NCBI RefSeq assembly: GCF_018842675.1
Contig: NZ_JAGTWO010000002.1
Coordinates: forward strand, 186,001-250,000
From: Candidatus Pantoea bituminis
GTDB lineage: Bacteria; Pseudomonadota; Gammaproteobacteria; Enterobacterales; Enterobacteriaceae
Length of the DNA: 64,000 bases
Direction: 5' to 3'
Shown: piece by piece, positions 31,496 to 40,682 of the stretch
Layout: every line of letters starts with the position of its first letter
How positions within the stretch are numbered: the first letter of the stretch is position 1
The notes under the pieces: generated by a model
What the model saw: the letters and a program-made list of their open reading frames with translations, nothing else
Told to the model about the DNA's origin: nothing
The model's database searches: none
Position numbers and translations under genes: made by a program

Positions 31496-33263
31496 ATGAA
31501 AAAACCAATGACCCGGTTGATGTCATCATCGTTGGACTAGGCTGGACAGGCGCAATCATGGGTATTGAACTGGTCCAAGCAGGACTTAAAGTTCGCGCAC
31601 TCGAACGTGGTGAAGACAGGTTGAATATTGACTACGCCTACCCCAAACCTGCCGACGAGCTGGCTTTTACCAAACGCCATAAAATTATGCAGAGTCCGCA
31701 CGACGCTGCGTTTACTATCAGACATACAGCTGCAGATACAGCCCTACCGATGCGTGAGCTGGGGGCATTCCGTCTCGGTGACGGAGTAGGTGGTGCCGGT
31801 CTGCACTGGACCGGGATGATCACACGTCCGACGCCTCTTGACCTTAAAATGAAAACCTATGCAGAAGAGCACTTTAAACGCGGTGCGCTGGATGAAGAGT
31901 TGCGCATTGAAGACTTTCCCGTTGACTGGGCTGATATTGAGCCACATATGGATTTTTTGATAAAGTATGTGGATCTTCAGGCGAAACGGGCAATCTTCGC
32001 GGTGTTATTCAGCCCGGTGGTGACCCGTTTGAAGGCCCGCGTTCTAACCCGTTCCCTAATAAACCACTTGAGGACAGTCTGAATAGCGCGCTGTTCAGAC
32101 AAGCCACTCAGGAAATGGGTTACCATCCATACTCAATGCCGTCTGCTGCCGTTTCAGTGCCATACACTAACCCTTACGGCCAGCAAATTGCGCCCTGCAA
32201 TTATTGTGGATACTGCCAGTTTTACTCTTGCCTGAACTATTCAAAGGCATCTCCACAAACAGCTATCCTTGATCGACTTAAGCAACATCCGAACTTCGAT
32301 TATAAAACACGAGCAAATGTCATCCGGGTGGAAAAACATACAGATGGTAAAACAGCCACCGGTGTGACTTACATAGATGAAAATGGCGATGAAATTTTCC
32401 AGCCTGCCAGCATTGTTATTCTTTCAACATTTGGACTGAATAACGTTCGTCTGTTGCTGAATTCCTCTATTGGCAAGCCTTACAATCCAATAACCGAAGA
32501 AGGCGTAATCGGTCGCAACTATACACACCAGTATGGCGGCGGTTTTACACTCTTTTTCGATAATATGGAATTCAATCCATTTGCCACGGCCGGACCAACA
32601 GGTACGGTTATCAGTAATTTTGGTACCGGCAGTGTTGATACCGCGGCTCTGGGCTTTATCGGTGGTGCAAAAATCTACAGTTCTCAGCCGACGGGCACGC
32701 CAATGGCGGCACCTGTTAAAAAGAAAGCCGGTAGCTGGGGAAGAAGCTGGAAAAAAGGCCTTAAAGAAAGTTATGGCCATTCCATGGGCATCAAACTTGA
32801 AGGTACTAACATGGCCACCCGTGGTAACTATCTTGATCTCGACCCGGTCTATAAAGATCGTTTCGGCATGCCATTACTACGTGTGACATATGATTTTGTT
32901 CAGAACGATCTGCGCATGCTTCAGTTCATGAAAGAAAAGATGGAGGCCATTACCAAACATCTTAATCCGACTGAGTATTCAAACAATATTCTGAAAATGG
33001 ACAGCCACTTCGCAAGCTCACCAAACTACGTTAATACCCATAATGCTGGCGGAGCAATTATGGGCAACGATCCCCGAACCTCAGCACTGAACCGTTATTT
33101 ACAGAGCTGGGATGTGCATAACGTATTTGTGATGGGAGCCTGCGCTTTCCCTCAGAACTTTTATGCTAACCCGACCGCTATGGTAGCAGGATTAGCTTAC
33201 TGGTCAGCAAAAGCAATACGGGAACAGTATCTGATTAACCCCGGCCCGCTGGTTCAGGCGTAA
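31496..33263 (+). pseudogene. Gluconate/2-ketogluconate dehydrogenase FAD/GMC subunit, operon 2 (frameshifted as given)
   Basis: Catalytic GMC flavoprotein, about 589 residues after repair. The Rossmann motif GLGWTGAIMG lies near the N-terminus, with DGVGGAGLHWTGM, the cysteine cluster PCNYCGYCQFYSC, and the C-terminal catalytic region DVHNVFVMGACAFPQN. One base is missing in the A run 31499-31504, right after the start codon, and one in the T run 31953-31958, where LIKYVDLQ should read FDKVCGSSGETGN. Both repairs give a continuous protein aligned with the operon-1 copy. Having two diverged complexes suggests one acts on gluconate and the other on 2-ketogluconate (inference). Confidence 0.88.
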
Positions 33264-33273
33264 GGAAATGATC

Positions 33274-34547
33274 ATGAAATTTACCTTTCGTTATCTGCTG
33301 ATCGCCGGATTCATGACTTTTTCCAGCAGCAAGCTCTGGCGGGGGACAGCCAGGATGCTTCGCTAATTACAAAAGGGGAATATCTTGCGCGCGCGGGAGA
33401 CTGCACCGCCTGCCATTCTATTGCAGGTGGTAAAGAATTTGGCGGAGGCCTGGCCATTGCGAGCCCTATGGGCGTGATTTATTCCACCAATATCTCTCCG
33501 GATCCAAAAGCCGGGATAGGTATGTACAGTGAAAAGGATTTTGCAGAGGCAGTGCGTAAAGGGATCCGTCGTGACGGAAAACATCTTTATCCTGCTATGC
33601 CTTATCCTGATTATCGTGGCATTACTGACGATGATATTCACACGCTGTATGTTTATTTTATGAAAGGCGTTAAACCTGTCCCGGAAAAGGCACCAGAAAC
33701 GTCGCTCTCTTTCCCATTTAATCAGCGATGGGGTATGTGGTTCTGGAATATTGCTTTTACTGACGATAAACCTTTTGCTCCACAAAATCAGGCCTCGACA
33801 GTGCTTAATCGCGGAAAATATCTGGTTGAAACGCTGGGGCACTGCGGCAGTTGCCATACGCCACGCGGAATAGGCATGCAGGAAAAAGCGTTGAATGATT
33901 CCGATAGCAAATATCTGTCCGGTGGTGAACTGAATAACTGGCCAGTTCCTCCCCTGCGCGGTATGCCGGCCTGGAGCGTGAAAGACATTACGGAATATCT
34001 GTCAACAGGTCGTAATGATTTTGCATCAGTCGGCGGTGAAATGACCGGCGTGGTTGAGCACAGCATGCAGCACATGTCCGATGAGGATCTCAACGCTATT
34101 GCAATCTATCTGAAATCGCTTCCGGCAGACACTCCTGAGTCGAATCGTCGTCCTGATGCTGTTGCTGCAACTCGTCAAACGTCCGATTTCCTGACTAAGG
34201 GACATAATCTCAGTGAAGGGCAGATGCTTTATATGAACAATTGTGAAGCTTGCCACTGGACTGATGGTAATGGTGCGAAGGGCATATTCCCGCGGCTTAA
34301 TGGAGGCGATATTGTGCTTGCAGACAATCCGGGAGGGCTGATCAATATTATACTTAAGGGTGCTGAAACACCGTCAACCATCAACGCGCCTTCTGTGATG
34401 GGAATGCCGGGTTTTGCCTCACGTCTAAATAATGAGCAGGTTGCTGCACTGGCTTCGTTTGTGCGTAGCGGATGGGCAAATAATGCCTCTGCAGTTTCCG
34501 ATAAAGATGTAGCCAAAGTCCGTGAATCGCTTGATCCAGCTAAATAA
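33274..34547 (+). pseudogene. Dehydrogenase cytochrome c subunit, operon 2 (frameshifted as given)
   Basis: Tri-heme membrane-anchored cytochrome c of about 424 residues. CxxCH heme sites appear as CTACH, CGSCH and CEACH, the usual three of this subunit. A signal peptide MKFTFRYLLIAGFMTFF...ALA precedes the first heme. ATG 33274 follows AAGGA by seven bases; an ATG six bases earlier is less well placed. One base is missing in the T run 33318-33322, within the signal peptide, so the mature part is uninterrupted from about 33330. It is the last gene of operon 2 and is followed by a terminator. Confidence 0.9.
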
Positions 34548-34564
34548 TAGTGTCTAAAACATAT

Positions 34565-34592
34565 AGCCACTTCAACAGGAAGTGGCTTTTTT
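34565..34592 (+). terminator. Rho-independent terminator of dehydrogenase operon 2
   Basis: AGCCACTTC-AACAG-GAAGTGGCT stem-loop followed by a T run, 18 bases after the cytochrome stop. It also lies at the 3' end of the convergent SDR gene. Confidence 0.9.
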
Positions 34593-35340
34593 CATGCGTT
34601 TTTCATAACCCGTAATCCTGCGTAGGACTGACATACCGGCATCATTTCAAGCGAATTGACGTTAATGTGTGGAGGCAGATTTGCCACCCACCAAATAGCT
34701 TCGGTAATATCAGTCGGCATTAACGGCTGAGTATTTTGATATGTCTGCTGCGCTTTATCATTATTTCCTTTGAAGCGGACGTTTGAAAATTCTGTTCCGC
34801 CAACAAGTCCGGGTTCAATGTTTGTAACCCGCACCGCCGTACCAAACAGGTCGGTACGTAAGTTCAGGCTGAACTGACGAACAAAAGCTTTTGTGGCACC
34901 ATAGACATTCCCCCTTCGTAGGGCCAGCTTCCTGCCGTTGAGCCCAGATTAATGATGTGCCCCCGGTTGCGCCAGACCATGCCGGGCAATATGACACGTG
35001 TTAAATGCACCAACCCTTTAACATTGACATCAATCATTGTGTTCCAGTCGCCCATATCAGCGTGCTGGGCGGGCTCCAGACCCAGTGCCAGCCCGGCATT
35101 GTTGACCAGTACATCAATGTCTTGCCAGCCATCAGGCAACGATCTAACCAACCCATTTACCGCTGCTTCGTCGGTCACGTCCAGAGCGAGCGTGTAAATA
35201 TTATCGCCACCCTCAAGTTTCAGTTTGTCGAGGTTAGCCTGTCGACGCCCTGTTGCAATAACATGGTGCCCCTGTCGTGCAAAACGCAGCGCCAGATCCC
35301 ATCCAAATCCAGATGTGGCACCCGAGATTAAAACAAGCAT
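34592..35340 (-). pseudogene. YdfG-like short-chain dehydrogenase (SDR; frameshifted as given)
   Basis: NAD(P)-dependent SDR of about 249 residues. It has the nucleotide motif SGATSGFG, the NNAG motif, the catalytic Ser in INLGSTAGSWPY and the YxxxK pair (YGATK) after the break. One base is missing in the C run 34910-34914: GGMSMVPQK should read GGNVYGATKAF. A paralogue at 61121-61872 is broken at the same conserved Gly-Asn. Family members such as YdfG reduce 3-hydroxy acids and malonic semialdehyde. It is the last of five co-directional genes behind the PadR-type operator at 37131. Confidence 0.86.
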
Positions 35341-35355
35341 TATACTTTCCTGCGC

Positions 35356-35541
35356 TTAAAGTTCTGAAAAAGGAACCCCACCCCGGGACTTGTTTTCCTG
35401 AGGCGTCTCAATTAAAGAGACAACGATATAATTGTCCTGAACATCCAGACTCTCTTTTACAGCCCTGTAAATTCCTTTCATTAAATTTTCTTTCTGCTCG
35501 CGCGTTCGGCCACTCGCCATATGGACGATAATCTCTGGCAT
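35356..35541 (-). CDS. 4-oxalocrotonate tautomerase-family protein
   Basis: Small tautomerase of 61 residues beginning MPEIIVHMASGRT; after Met removal Pro would be the catalytic base, and Arg in the SGRTREQKE stretch fits the family. The start at 35541 is preferred to the ATG at 35544 because the Pro must be first. The start region overlaps the stop of the PEBP-type gene, so translation is probably coupled. Such enzymes isomerise enol/keto forms of small acids. It is the fourth gene of the PadR-controlled operon. Confidence 0.82.
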   Translation of the reverse strand: MPEIIVHMASGRTREQKENLMKGIYRAVKESLDVQDNYIVVSLIETPQENKSRGGVPFSEL

Positions 35542-36097
35542 CATTTGTTCCCTGCTTTTGGGAGAATATATTGTCCAACTAAACCAGCTGAACCTAATAC
35601 GTGCCCTTTAAGGCTAAGCATAACGGCATCTTTAGTGAGTCCTTTTTCGAGCATTGCAGGTGGAATGTCTGTGGCAATTAAAGTGAAATTATAATTATGA
35701 ATATCAGCATTTACTGGCGGGCAAGGACCAGAATACCCTTGAACAGATTTAGTATTGGTTCCCGACGTGTAGCCGTTAACTTTAGTCAAATCCCCTTTGT
35801 CGAAATGATTGCGGCTGTTTTCGATGCCGTATCCTAAAAATGTGTGACACCCAGACCATTTGCTCCCTGTGGGTCTTCTATGAGAAGAACCAGGCTTTTT
35901 GTATGAGCCGGTACATTTTTCCAGCCCAGCTGAGGTGAAATATTTTTTCCTGAGCATTCCCCTCCTCCTCCCATTGAGACCGGAAGTTTACCTGCGTTAT
36001 TGAAGTCGGTTGAGTGCAGGGTGAAGGGTGCGGCCAGTGCGGTTCCAGACAGACTCAGTAAGCCGGCCAGCAATACGGCGCCTTTATGCGGGATCAT
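35541..36097 (-). pseudogene. YbhB/YbcL-family PEBP-like protein, secreted (frameshifted as given)
   Basis: Phosphatidylethanolamine-binding-protein-like (Raf-kinase-inhibitor-type) protein of about 185 residues. An export signal MIPHKGAVLLAGLLSLSGTALA is clear. Core motifs are SPQLGWKNVPAHTKSLVLLIEDPQG and, after the break, GYSGPCPPVNADIHNYNFTLIATD. One base is missing in the A run 35836-35840 (THF* should continue LGYGIENS). The role of bacterial members is poorly known. It is the third gene of the five-gene operon. Confidence 0.84.
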
Positions 36098-36120
36098 TGT
36101 GATTATTTCTCCTGTCAGAT

Positions 36121-36414
36121 TCAGAGACTGATAGTGCTGATTACGGGTTCACAGGAAATCAGTACCTTGGTTTCTTTAATCAGCGTTTTAAAATGACTCT
36201 GTTCCAAATGAAAATCGATTGCACCCCGGTTTTTCCATGTCTCATGAATAATGAACACATGCCTGTTTTCCACACTGCGGTACAGGCCATAATGAACATT
36301 TCCTGCTTCTGCACGGCTGGGCTCAATGCAACGTTTGATGGCATCAGAAAGCTCATCCGCTTTACCTGCCTGCGCAGTAAATTTCGCGATAACCAGAATT
36401 TCCCTACTGCTCAT
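36121..36414 (-). CDS. Antibiotic biosynthesis monooxygenase (ABM)-fold protein
   Basis: Small ferredoxin-like ABM protein of 97 residues, similar to putative quinol monooxygenases such as YgiN. Visible family traits are EILVIAKFTAQAGKADEL at the start, YGLYRSVENRHVFIIHETWKN in the centre and the HLEQSHFK stretch. AAGGAACTGAAA precedes the ATG. It is the second gene of the operon controlled from the PadR-type site. A second, diverged ABM protein lies at 53475-53771. Confidence 0.85.
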   Translation of the reverse strand: MSSREILVIAKFTAQAGKADELSDAIKRCIEPSRAEAGNVHYGLYRSVENRHVFIIHETWKNRGAIDFHLEQSHFKTLIKETKVLISCEPVISTISL

Positions 36415-36511
36415 TTTCAGTTCCTTTTTTCGTCTTCAGATTGATATTTTTGCTATTACGCTTTTAACATTGCCGGAGCCATAGACCTGAACAGCCTCCG
36501 GCTTCTCCGTG

Positions 36512-37054
36512 TCAGTGGAAGAGCTGATTGTTTTTTCTGCGCGCTTGCTGACAGACTACTGCGACATACATCCCAGTGCTGCCCGTCGGGGTAAAATGCC
36601 AGGACCTGAAAGTCTTTGCTGCTTTGTCGTAATATCTGTCCGGTGCCGGCTGGCAAAAAAGCAAATCGCCCTGCGCGACATGAATCACCTCTCCTCGCTC
36701 TCCTCCTAACTGCATTTTTCCGTTTCCTGCAGCAACGACAAAAATGGCGTGTGCCTTGCTGTGAAAGTGTTGATAAGAGAAAGGCACAGACTTCCACTGC
36801 GTATGCCATCCGGCATGTGTAAGCCTTGTCAGTACGGTGTGCTGTGCCTCCGGCATACGATTGGTGGCACGAAAATGCATTACTGGCAGTGAAGGATGGT
36901 TAGGGATCCAGTCCTCAGGTGCTGCAATCCACTGCTTCGCAAGCGTAAGGAGAGGCAGTGGTGAATTGCCTTTTGCTTTCACTGTTAATGATGGGGTGGC
37001 AAAAGCCAGCAAGGCTGACGTTTTCAGAAAATACCGGCGAGTGAAATGTCCCAT
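36512..37054 (-). CDS. Tat-exported cupin-domain protein
   Basis: Protein of 180 residues with a twin-arginine signal (TRRYFLKTSALLAFATPSLTVKA) and a cupin core, recognised from HTQWKSVPFSYQHFHSKAHAIFVVAAGNG (metal-type histidines) and the second strand pair VIHVAQGDLLFCQPAPDRYY. It would work in the periplasm. CAGGAG precedes ATG 37054. It is the first gene of the operon and lies 77 bases from the PadR-type site. The end may be altered: an A run near 36533 could hide a frameshift that would change the last 15 residues. Confidence 0.75.
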   Translation of the reverse strand: MGHFTRRYFLKTSALLAFATPSLTVKAKGNSPLPLLTLAKQWIAAPEDWIPNHPSLPVMHFRATNRMPEAQHTVLTRLTHAGWHTQWKSVPFSYQHFHSKAHAIFVVAAGNGKMQLGGERGEVIHVAQGDLLFCQPAPDRYYDKAAKTFRSWHFTPTGSTGMYVAVVCQQARRKNNQLFH

Positions 37055-37130
37055 TACTGACTCCTGCAGACTGGATTAAAATGAGTGCAGACAATGTGTT
37101 TGCAAAAAGCCGTGTCACATCCCATTCTTA

Positions 37131-37151
37131 ATACCTAGATAAACTAGGTAT
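37131..37151 (-). promoter_or_regulatory. PadR-type operator over promoter of the cupin operon (site 1)
   Basis: A perfect inverted repeat ATACCTAG-N5-CTAGGTAT. On the minus strand a TTGACT -35 box lies 17 bases before TAGTTT, and this -10 falls inside the palindrome, so a bound repressor would block the promoter. Two sites of the same design lie at 40489 and 43208. The padR gene starts 69 bases to the right. Confidence 0.8.
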
Positions 37152-37219
37152 GCAGCCTGATGAAGTCAAGGTGTTATAGTGATTACGTTTGTTTCAAACT
37201 TTTAACATGGATTACGACT

Positions 37220-37552
37220 ATGAGAAGCAGTGCCGATGACAACCTTAAAAGCCATATAGAAATGGTGGTTCTGGCTGCTCTGGAGCGAGGTCCGAGTCAT
37301 GGATACGCTCTTATAGAGTTGATCCATGAGTTAACCGAGGGCGTATTATCCTTCCAGGAAGGTACCGTTTATCCCCTCCTCCATCGTATGGAGCAGCGTG
37401 GCCTGATTCAGGCGGAATGGGAGATCGCTGCGTCAAAGCGCAAGCGTCGTGTGTATCAACTCACTGCTGACGGCAGAGAAGAGTTAACCAGAAAACGGCA
37501 GGCATGGAACGATTATTCGGTGGCCGTATCCTCTTTACTGCAAAGGTCCTAA
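37220..37552 (+). CDS. PadR-family transcriptional regulator
   Basis: Winged-helix repressor of 110 residues. The PadR domain is clear: MVVLAALERGPSHGYALIELI, then VLSFQEGTVYPLLHRMEQRGLI and YQLTADGREEL. ATG 37220 is preferred to the in-frame start at 37160 because the extra 20 residues are unlike the family. The gene is divergent from the cupin operon, with a perfect palindrome between them, and is followed one base later by a membrane protein gene. It is the obvious candidate to bind all three palindromes in this region. PadR proteins often respond to phenolic acids; the ligand here is unknown. Confidence 0.9.
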   Translation: MRSSADDNLKSHIEMVVLAALERGPSHGYALIELIHELTEGVLSFQEGTVYPLLHRMEQRGLIQAEWEIAASKRKRRVYQLTADGREELTRKRQAWNDYSVAVSSLLQRS

Positions 37553-37553
37553 C

Positions 37554-38183
37554 ATGTTGATGTCTGCTGACCTTCCTGAACCCGCGCAACGCTATCTTCG
37601 TGAGTTAGAGCATGAGCTGCGCTTTGAACACAAATACGCAAAAAATATCTGTCTGGAAATCAGCGAGCATTTTTATGAAGCTGTTGAATGCAGCCAAAGC
37701 TCTCCAGAGCAGGCTGCTTTGCAGGTAACCCAGCGGTTCGGCTCTCCTCAGACTTTAGCTGCAGAGTTTTCAGCCGTTTTGATCACTCAAAAACTTCGTA
37801 ATACATTGCTGATGAATATGGGAATAATTCTCTCCATTATTCTGGGCGTCTTAACCTGCCTGAGTGGTCATCAGGGTGGACCGGCTATTTTCGCAGCACT
37901 TGTCAGCGGTGGCGTGGCCTGGGCTGGCTTATTAGGGATCCAGCGCAGTAATCTCAACGGAGCGCCGCTTTATCACTGGCTCTGTACTCCGATGATAGCC
38001 TGTCAGGCTACTTCATTTGCGCTGACTCTTGCTTTGTTATGGAATGTTTATATCTCAACCGGTGCATCAACGTATTACCATGCATTCGAAATGATTGCAG
38101 TGTCAGTACTTGTGGTTCGCATGATCCATTTAAAACTTTGCAGCCGAAGCATGTGCGCACTCTGGAGAAAGGTCAGGCACTAG
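37554..38183 (+). CDS. PadR-linked HAAS/DUF1700-like membrane protein
   Basis: Protein of 209 residues with a soluble N-terminal helical domain (YLRELEHELRFEHKYAKNICLEISEHF), typical of HAAS/DUF1700-type proteins, then four or five predicted membrane helices (MGIILSIILGVLTCL, IFAALVSGGVAWAGLLG, FALTLALLWNVYI, MIAVSVLVVRMI). Such proteins are commonly encoded right after padR and may act as membrane partners or anti-regulators of the PadR protein. Its ATG lies one base after the padR stop, so the two are co-translated. Confidence 0.75.
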   Translation: MLMSADLPEPAQRYLRELEHELRFEHKYAKNICLEISEHFYEAVECSQSSPEQAALQVTQRFGSPQTLAAEFSAVLITQKLRNTLLMNMGIILSIILGVLTCLSGHQGGPAIFAALVSGGVAWAGLLGIQRSNLNGAPLYHWLCTPMIACQATSFALTLALLWNVYISTGASTYYHAFEMIAVSVLVVRMIHLKLCSRSMCALWRKVRH

Positions 38184-38214
38184 TTAAGAAGGCAAAATGC
38201 CATACCCCGCTAGA

Positions 38215-39051
38215 CTAACGTGTTTCCAGTGCTACTTTACTGGATGGTGGCGGGAAAACTTTATCCATTGCCTTAAGGTCATCTGGCTGGATCACAAGTG
38301 ATAAAGCTTCCGCATTTTCTCTGATGTGTGCAGCCTCACCCGATTCAGGAATTGCTATCATTTTTCCATTTCGAGTTGCCCAGGCAAGCAGAACTGATGA
38401 GGGCCCGGTCTGGTATTTCGCCGCAAGTTGAGTAATAAAAGGATGCCGGAGCAGTGAAGTACCTTCTCCTCCCAGAGGAGAATAAGCCATCATGGATATG
38501 TTATGCTGATCACACCAGGGAATAAGATCGAACTCTATACCGCGGCTGGCGGGGTTATAGAAAACCTGATTAGTTACACACTGGTTTCCACCGTCAACAT
38601 CAAACAAATCTTCCATATCGTCAACATCGAAGTTTGAAACGCCCCACGCTTTGATTTTACCCTGTTGTTTCAGTTTCTCAAATCCACTGACCGCTTCGGA
38701 TAACATACTACCCAGTCGCCAGTGCAGCAGGTAGAGATCCAGTGTGTCTGTATTCAGGCGCTTGAGGCTTGCATTACAGGCACGTTCCATCATCAGGCGA
38801 TTGGCATGCCAGGGATATACCTTCGACACCAGATATACTTTATCTCTGTAACCTGTCAGTGCTTTTCCGATAAGCGTTTCAGATTTTCCGCTTCCGTACA
38901 TTTCGGCCGTATCTATTACGCGTAACCCCATACTGATGCCAGTTCGCAATGCCTCAATCTCTTCGGACTCTGAATGTCGTCCCTGCCCCAGGTGCCAGCT
39001 TCCCATGCCAATAGCAGGAACCGTTTCGCCATTAATAGTGTCTGTTTTCAT
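38215..39051 (-). CDS. Aldo/keto reductase
   Basis: NADPH-dependent reductase of 278 residues. The catalytic tetrad is visible: D47 and Y52 (DTAEMYGSG), K77 (VSKVYP) and H110 (LLHW). Cofactor-binding segments near the end include SPLGGEG and IPESGEAAHIRENAEAL. The start overlaps the end of the repaired transporter gene by 20 bases, so the two form an operon led by the operator at 40489. Substrate is not recognisable; a sugar-type aldehyde or ketone is plausible in this setting. Confidence 0.9.
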   Translation of the reverse strand: MKTDTINGETVPAIGMGSWHLGQGRHSESEEIEALRTGISMGLRVIDTAEMYGSGKSETLIGKALTGYRDKVYLVSKVYPWHANRLMMERACNASLKRLNTDTLDLYLLHWRLGSMLSEAVSGFEKLKQQGKIKAWGVSNFDVDDMEDLFDVDGGNQCVTNQVFYNPASRGIEFDLIPWCDQHNISMMAYSPLGGEGTSLLRHPFITQLAAKYQTGPSSVLLAWATRNGKMIAIPESGEAAHIRENAEALSLVIQPDDLKAMDKVFPPPSSKVALETR

Positions 39052-40404
39052 GCAATTTCTCTTTTGTCAGTTTAAATGTATGTTCTTCCAGTGAACTCTG
39101 TTTTTTGCCCAGCCATTGGCTGTTAATAAACCAAATCAAAGAGACAGGCAGGGCTACCCAAATCATTAAGGGACCGATCAGCCCGGCTCCCCCATCGCCA
39201 TCCAACTCCATGCACCGACCTGATCCCCGGCACGGTATACCGCGGTATCAATAACATTTTTGGCTTTGTATTTATCTTCACGATTCAGGACGGTGAACAG
39301 CACCTCTCGAGCCGGCCTTGCAAGCGCATAATTGCTCGCACGACGCAGGACTGAAAAAATAACAACTGAACAGGTTACGGGCCATAACGAAAGGCTGGCA
39401 AAACCCAGCATAGTGATAAAGGGTAATAACCCGAGCACGATACGTGTTCCATAACGCATTAACAGACGGCTGGTAATGAAGAGCTGAGTACACAGCGTAA
39501 GCAGATTGACAGCCAGATCGGTCATCGCAAAGAAGGCGGTACGGTCATCATTATGCTGAAACAGACTTTGCACCAGCTCCGCCTGACGAAAATAAACCAG
39601 CGTAGAGGTAATGGAAAAAAGCAGCATATAGAGACAGATATTCAGTAAATAAGTTGACCTGAATATACGTGCTATCCCGGAAAAAACACCGCCACCAAGA
39701 GGCTGATTTTGATCCTGAGCGGCTTCATTATTAGTTCTGTATTCACTGCTTTGAGAGAGATGCGTAAACACGCTGAGATGCTTTACGCAGTAAACTGCAC
39801 ATTCAAGCAATACAGCTGAAAGTATGAACAATCCATAGGTGTTTAAGCGATGCGCTAAAAGCGTTGTTAATGCTGAGCCGATAATGGCGCCGAGCGTCGC
39901 CCCCGCAGCCATAATAGCAAACAGGCGGCTGGCCCGTTCCCGGGAAAAAATATCTGATACCAGCGACCAGAAAACTGACACCACATAAAGATTAAAAACG
40001 GACACCCAGACAAAAAACACTCGTCCTACCCAGACGCGCTCATCTATAGGCAACCAATACATAAGCCCCGCGAACACAACAAGATTGACAATAAAAAATC
40101 GGTACACAAGAGGAATAAAGCAGCTTCGGGGTAATTTTCTTGATAAGGCAGCGAAGGGGATATTCAGGGTAAGTATGACAATGAGAGTTGCACTGAACAG
40201 CCATTGCAGATTGTGTATACCACCGTCAATCCCTAATGTATCGCGGACGGGACGCAATACATAATAAGAAGACAAGACACAGAAAATATAAATTATGCAC
40301 CACAGTAGCGCCTGAACTTCTTCGGACTTAACCGGTGCAAGGCGCAATAAACATTTTACAGCTACGTTGTGATTTGTCTCTGTTCCCTGATCTTGGTTGC
40401 CCAT
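39032..40404 (-). pseudogene. Npt/COG3202-like MFS transporter (frameshifted near the 3' end as given)
   Basis: Membrane protein of about 457 residues with 12 helices. YVLRPVRDTLGIDGG in the first loop, RVFFVWVSVFNLYVVSVFWSLVSDIF and RLFAIMAAGATLGAIIGSAL are typical of the MFS branch annotated as NTP/NDP exchange transporters. One base is missing in the C run 39189-39193; with it restored, MAMGEPG becomes MAMGGAGLIGPLMIWVALP and the frame runs on to a TAA at 39032. In free-living bacteria these proteins probably carry something other than nucleotides. A PadR-type operator/promoter lies 85 bases upstream of the start. Confidence 0.8.
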
Positions 40405-40488
40405 ACTAACTCCTTTTACTGTGGAATTCAGGCTACTTGCAAGATGCTGTTGATCATATGGACATCAGCAAATGCGGTAGGCACGCCT

Positions 40489-40509
40489 ATACATAGACAA
40501 TCTAGGTAT
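40489..40509 (-). promoter_or_regulatory. PadR-type operator over promoter of the transporter operon (site 2)
   Basis: ATACATAG-N5-CTAGGTAT, one mismatch from the perfect palindrome at 37131. On the minus strand TTGACA is followed by exactly 17 bases and TAGATT, the -10 again lying inside the operator. Confidence 0.78.
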
Positions 40510-40644
40510 ATTGAATTTAACTGTCAACCTTACGTGATGAACATCACATTGCATTCCGGTAGAATTCAATAACGGAACCTTTACTTTTAAGTACGAAGGG
40601 CAAAATTGCGGGGGCGAGAAGATAGTAAACGTGTATAAATAATA

Positions 40645-40667
40645 AAGGCGACTCTCCCTGTCGCCTT
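40645..40667 (-). terminator. Terminator of the PQQ dehydrogenase gene
   Basis: Minus-strand AAGGCGAC-N7-GTCGCCTT followed by a T-rich stretch. It lies inside the 3' end of the uncorrected reading frame, which supports the real stop being at 40683. Confidence 0.75.
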
Positions 40668-40682
40668 ATGCATTCTGTTAAA

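Noticed and set aside
36456..36809. Alternative frame over the end of the cupin gene
   Set aside because: It overlaps the cupin core codons in another frame. Only its last part might be a true continuation after a base loss, which cannot be decided here.
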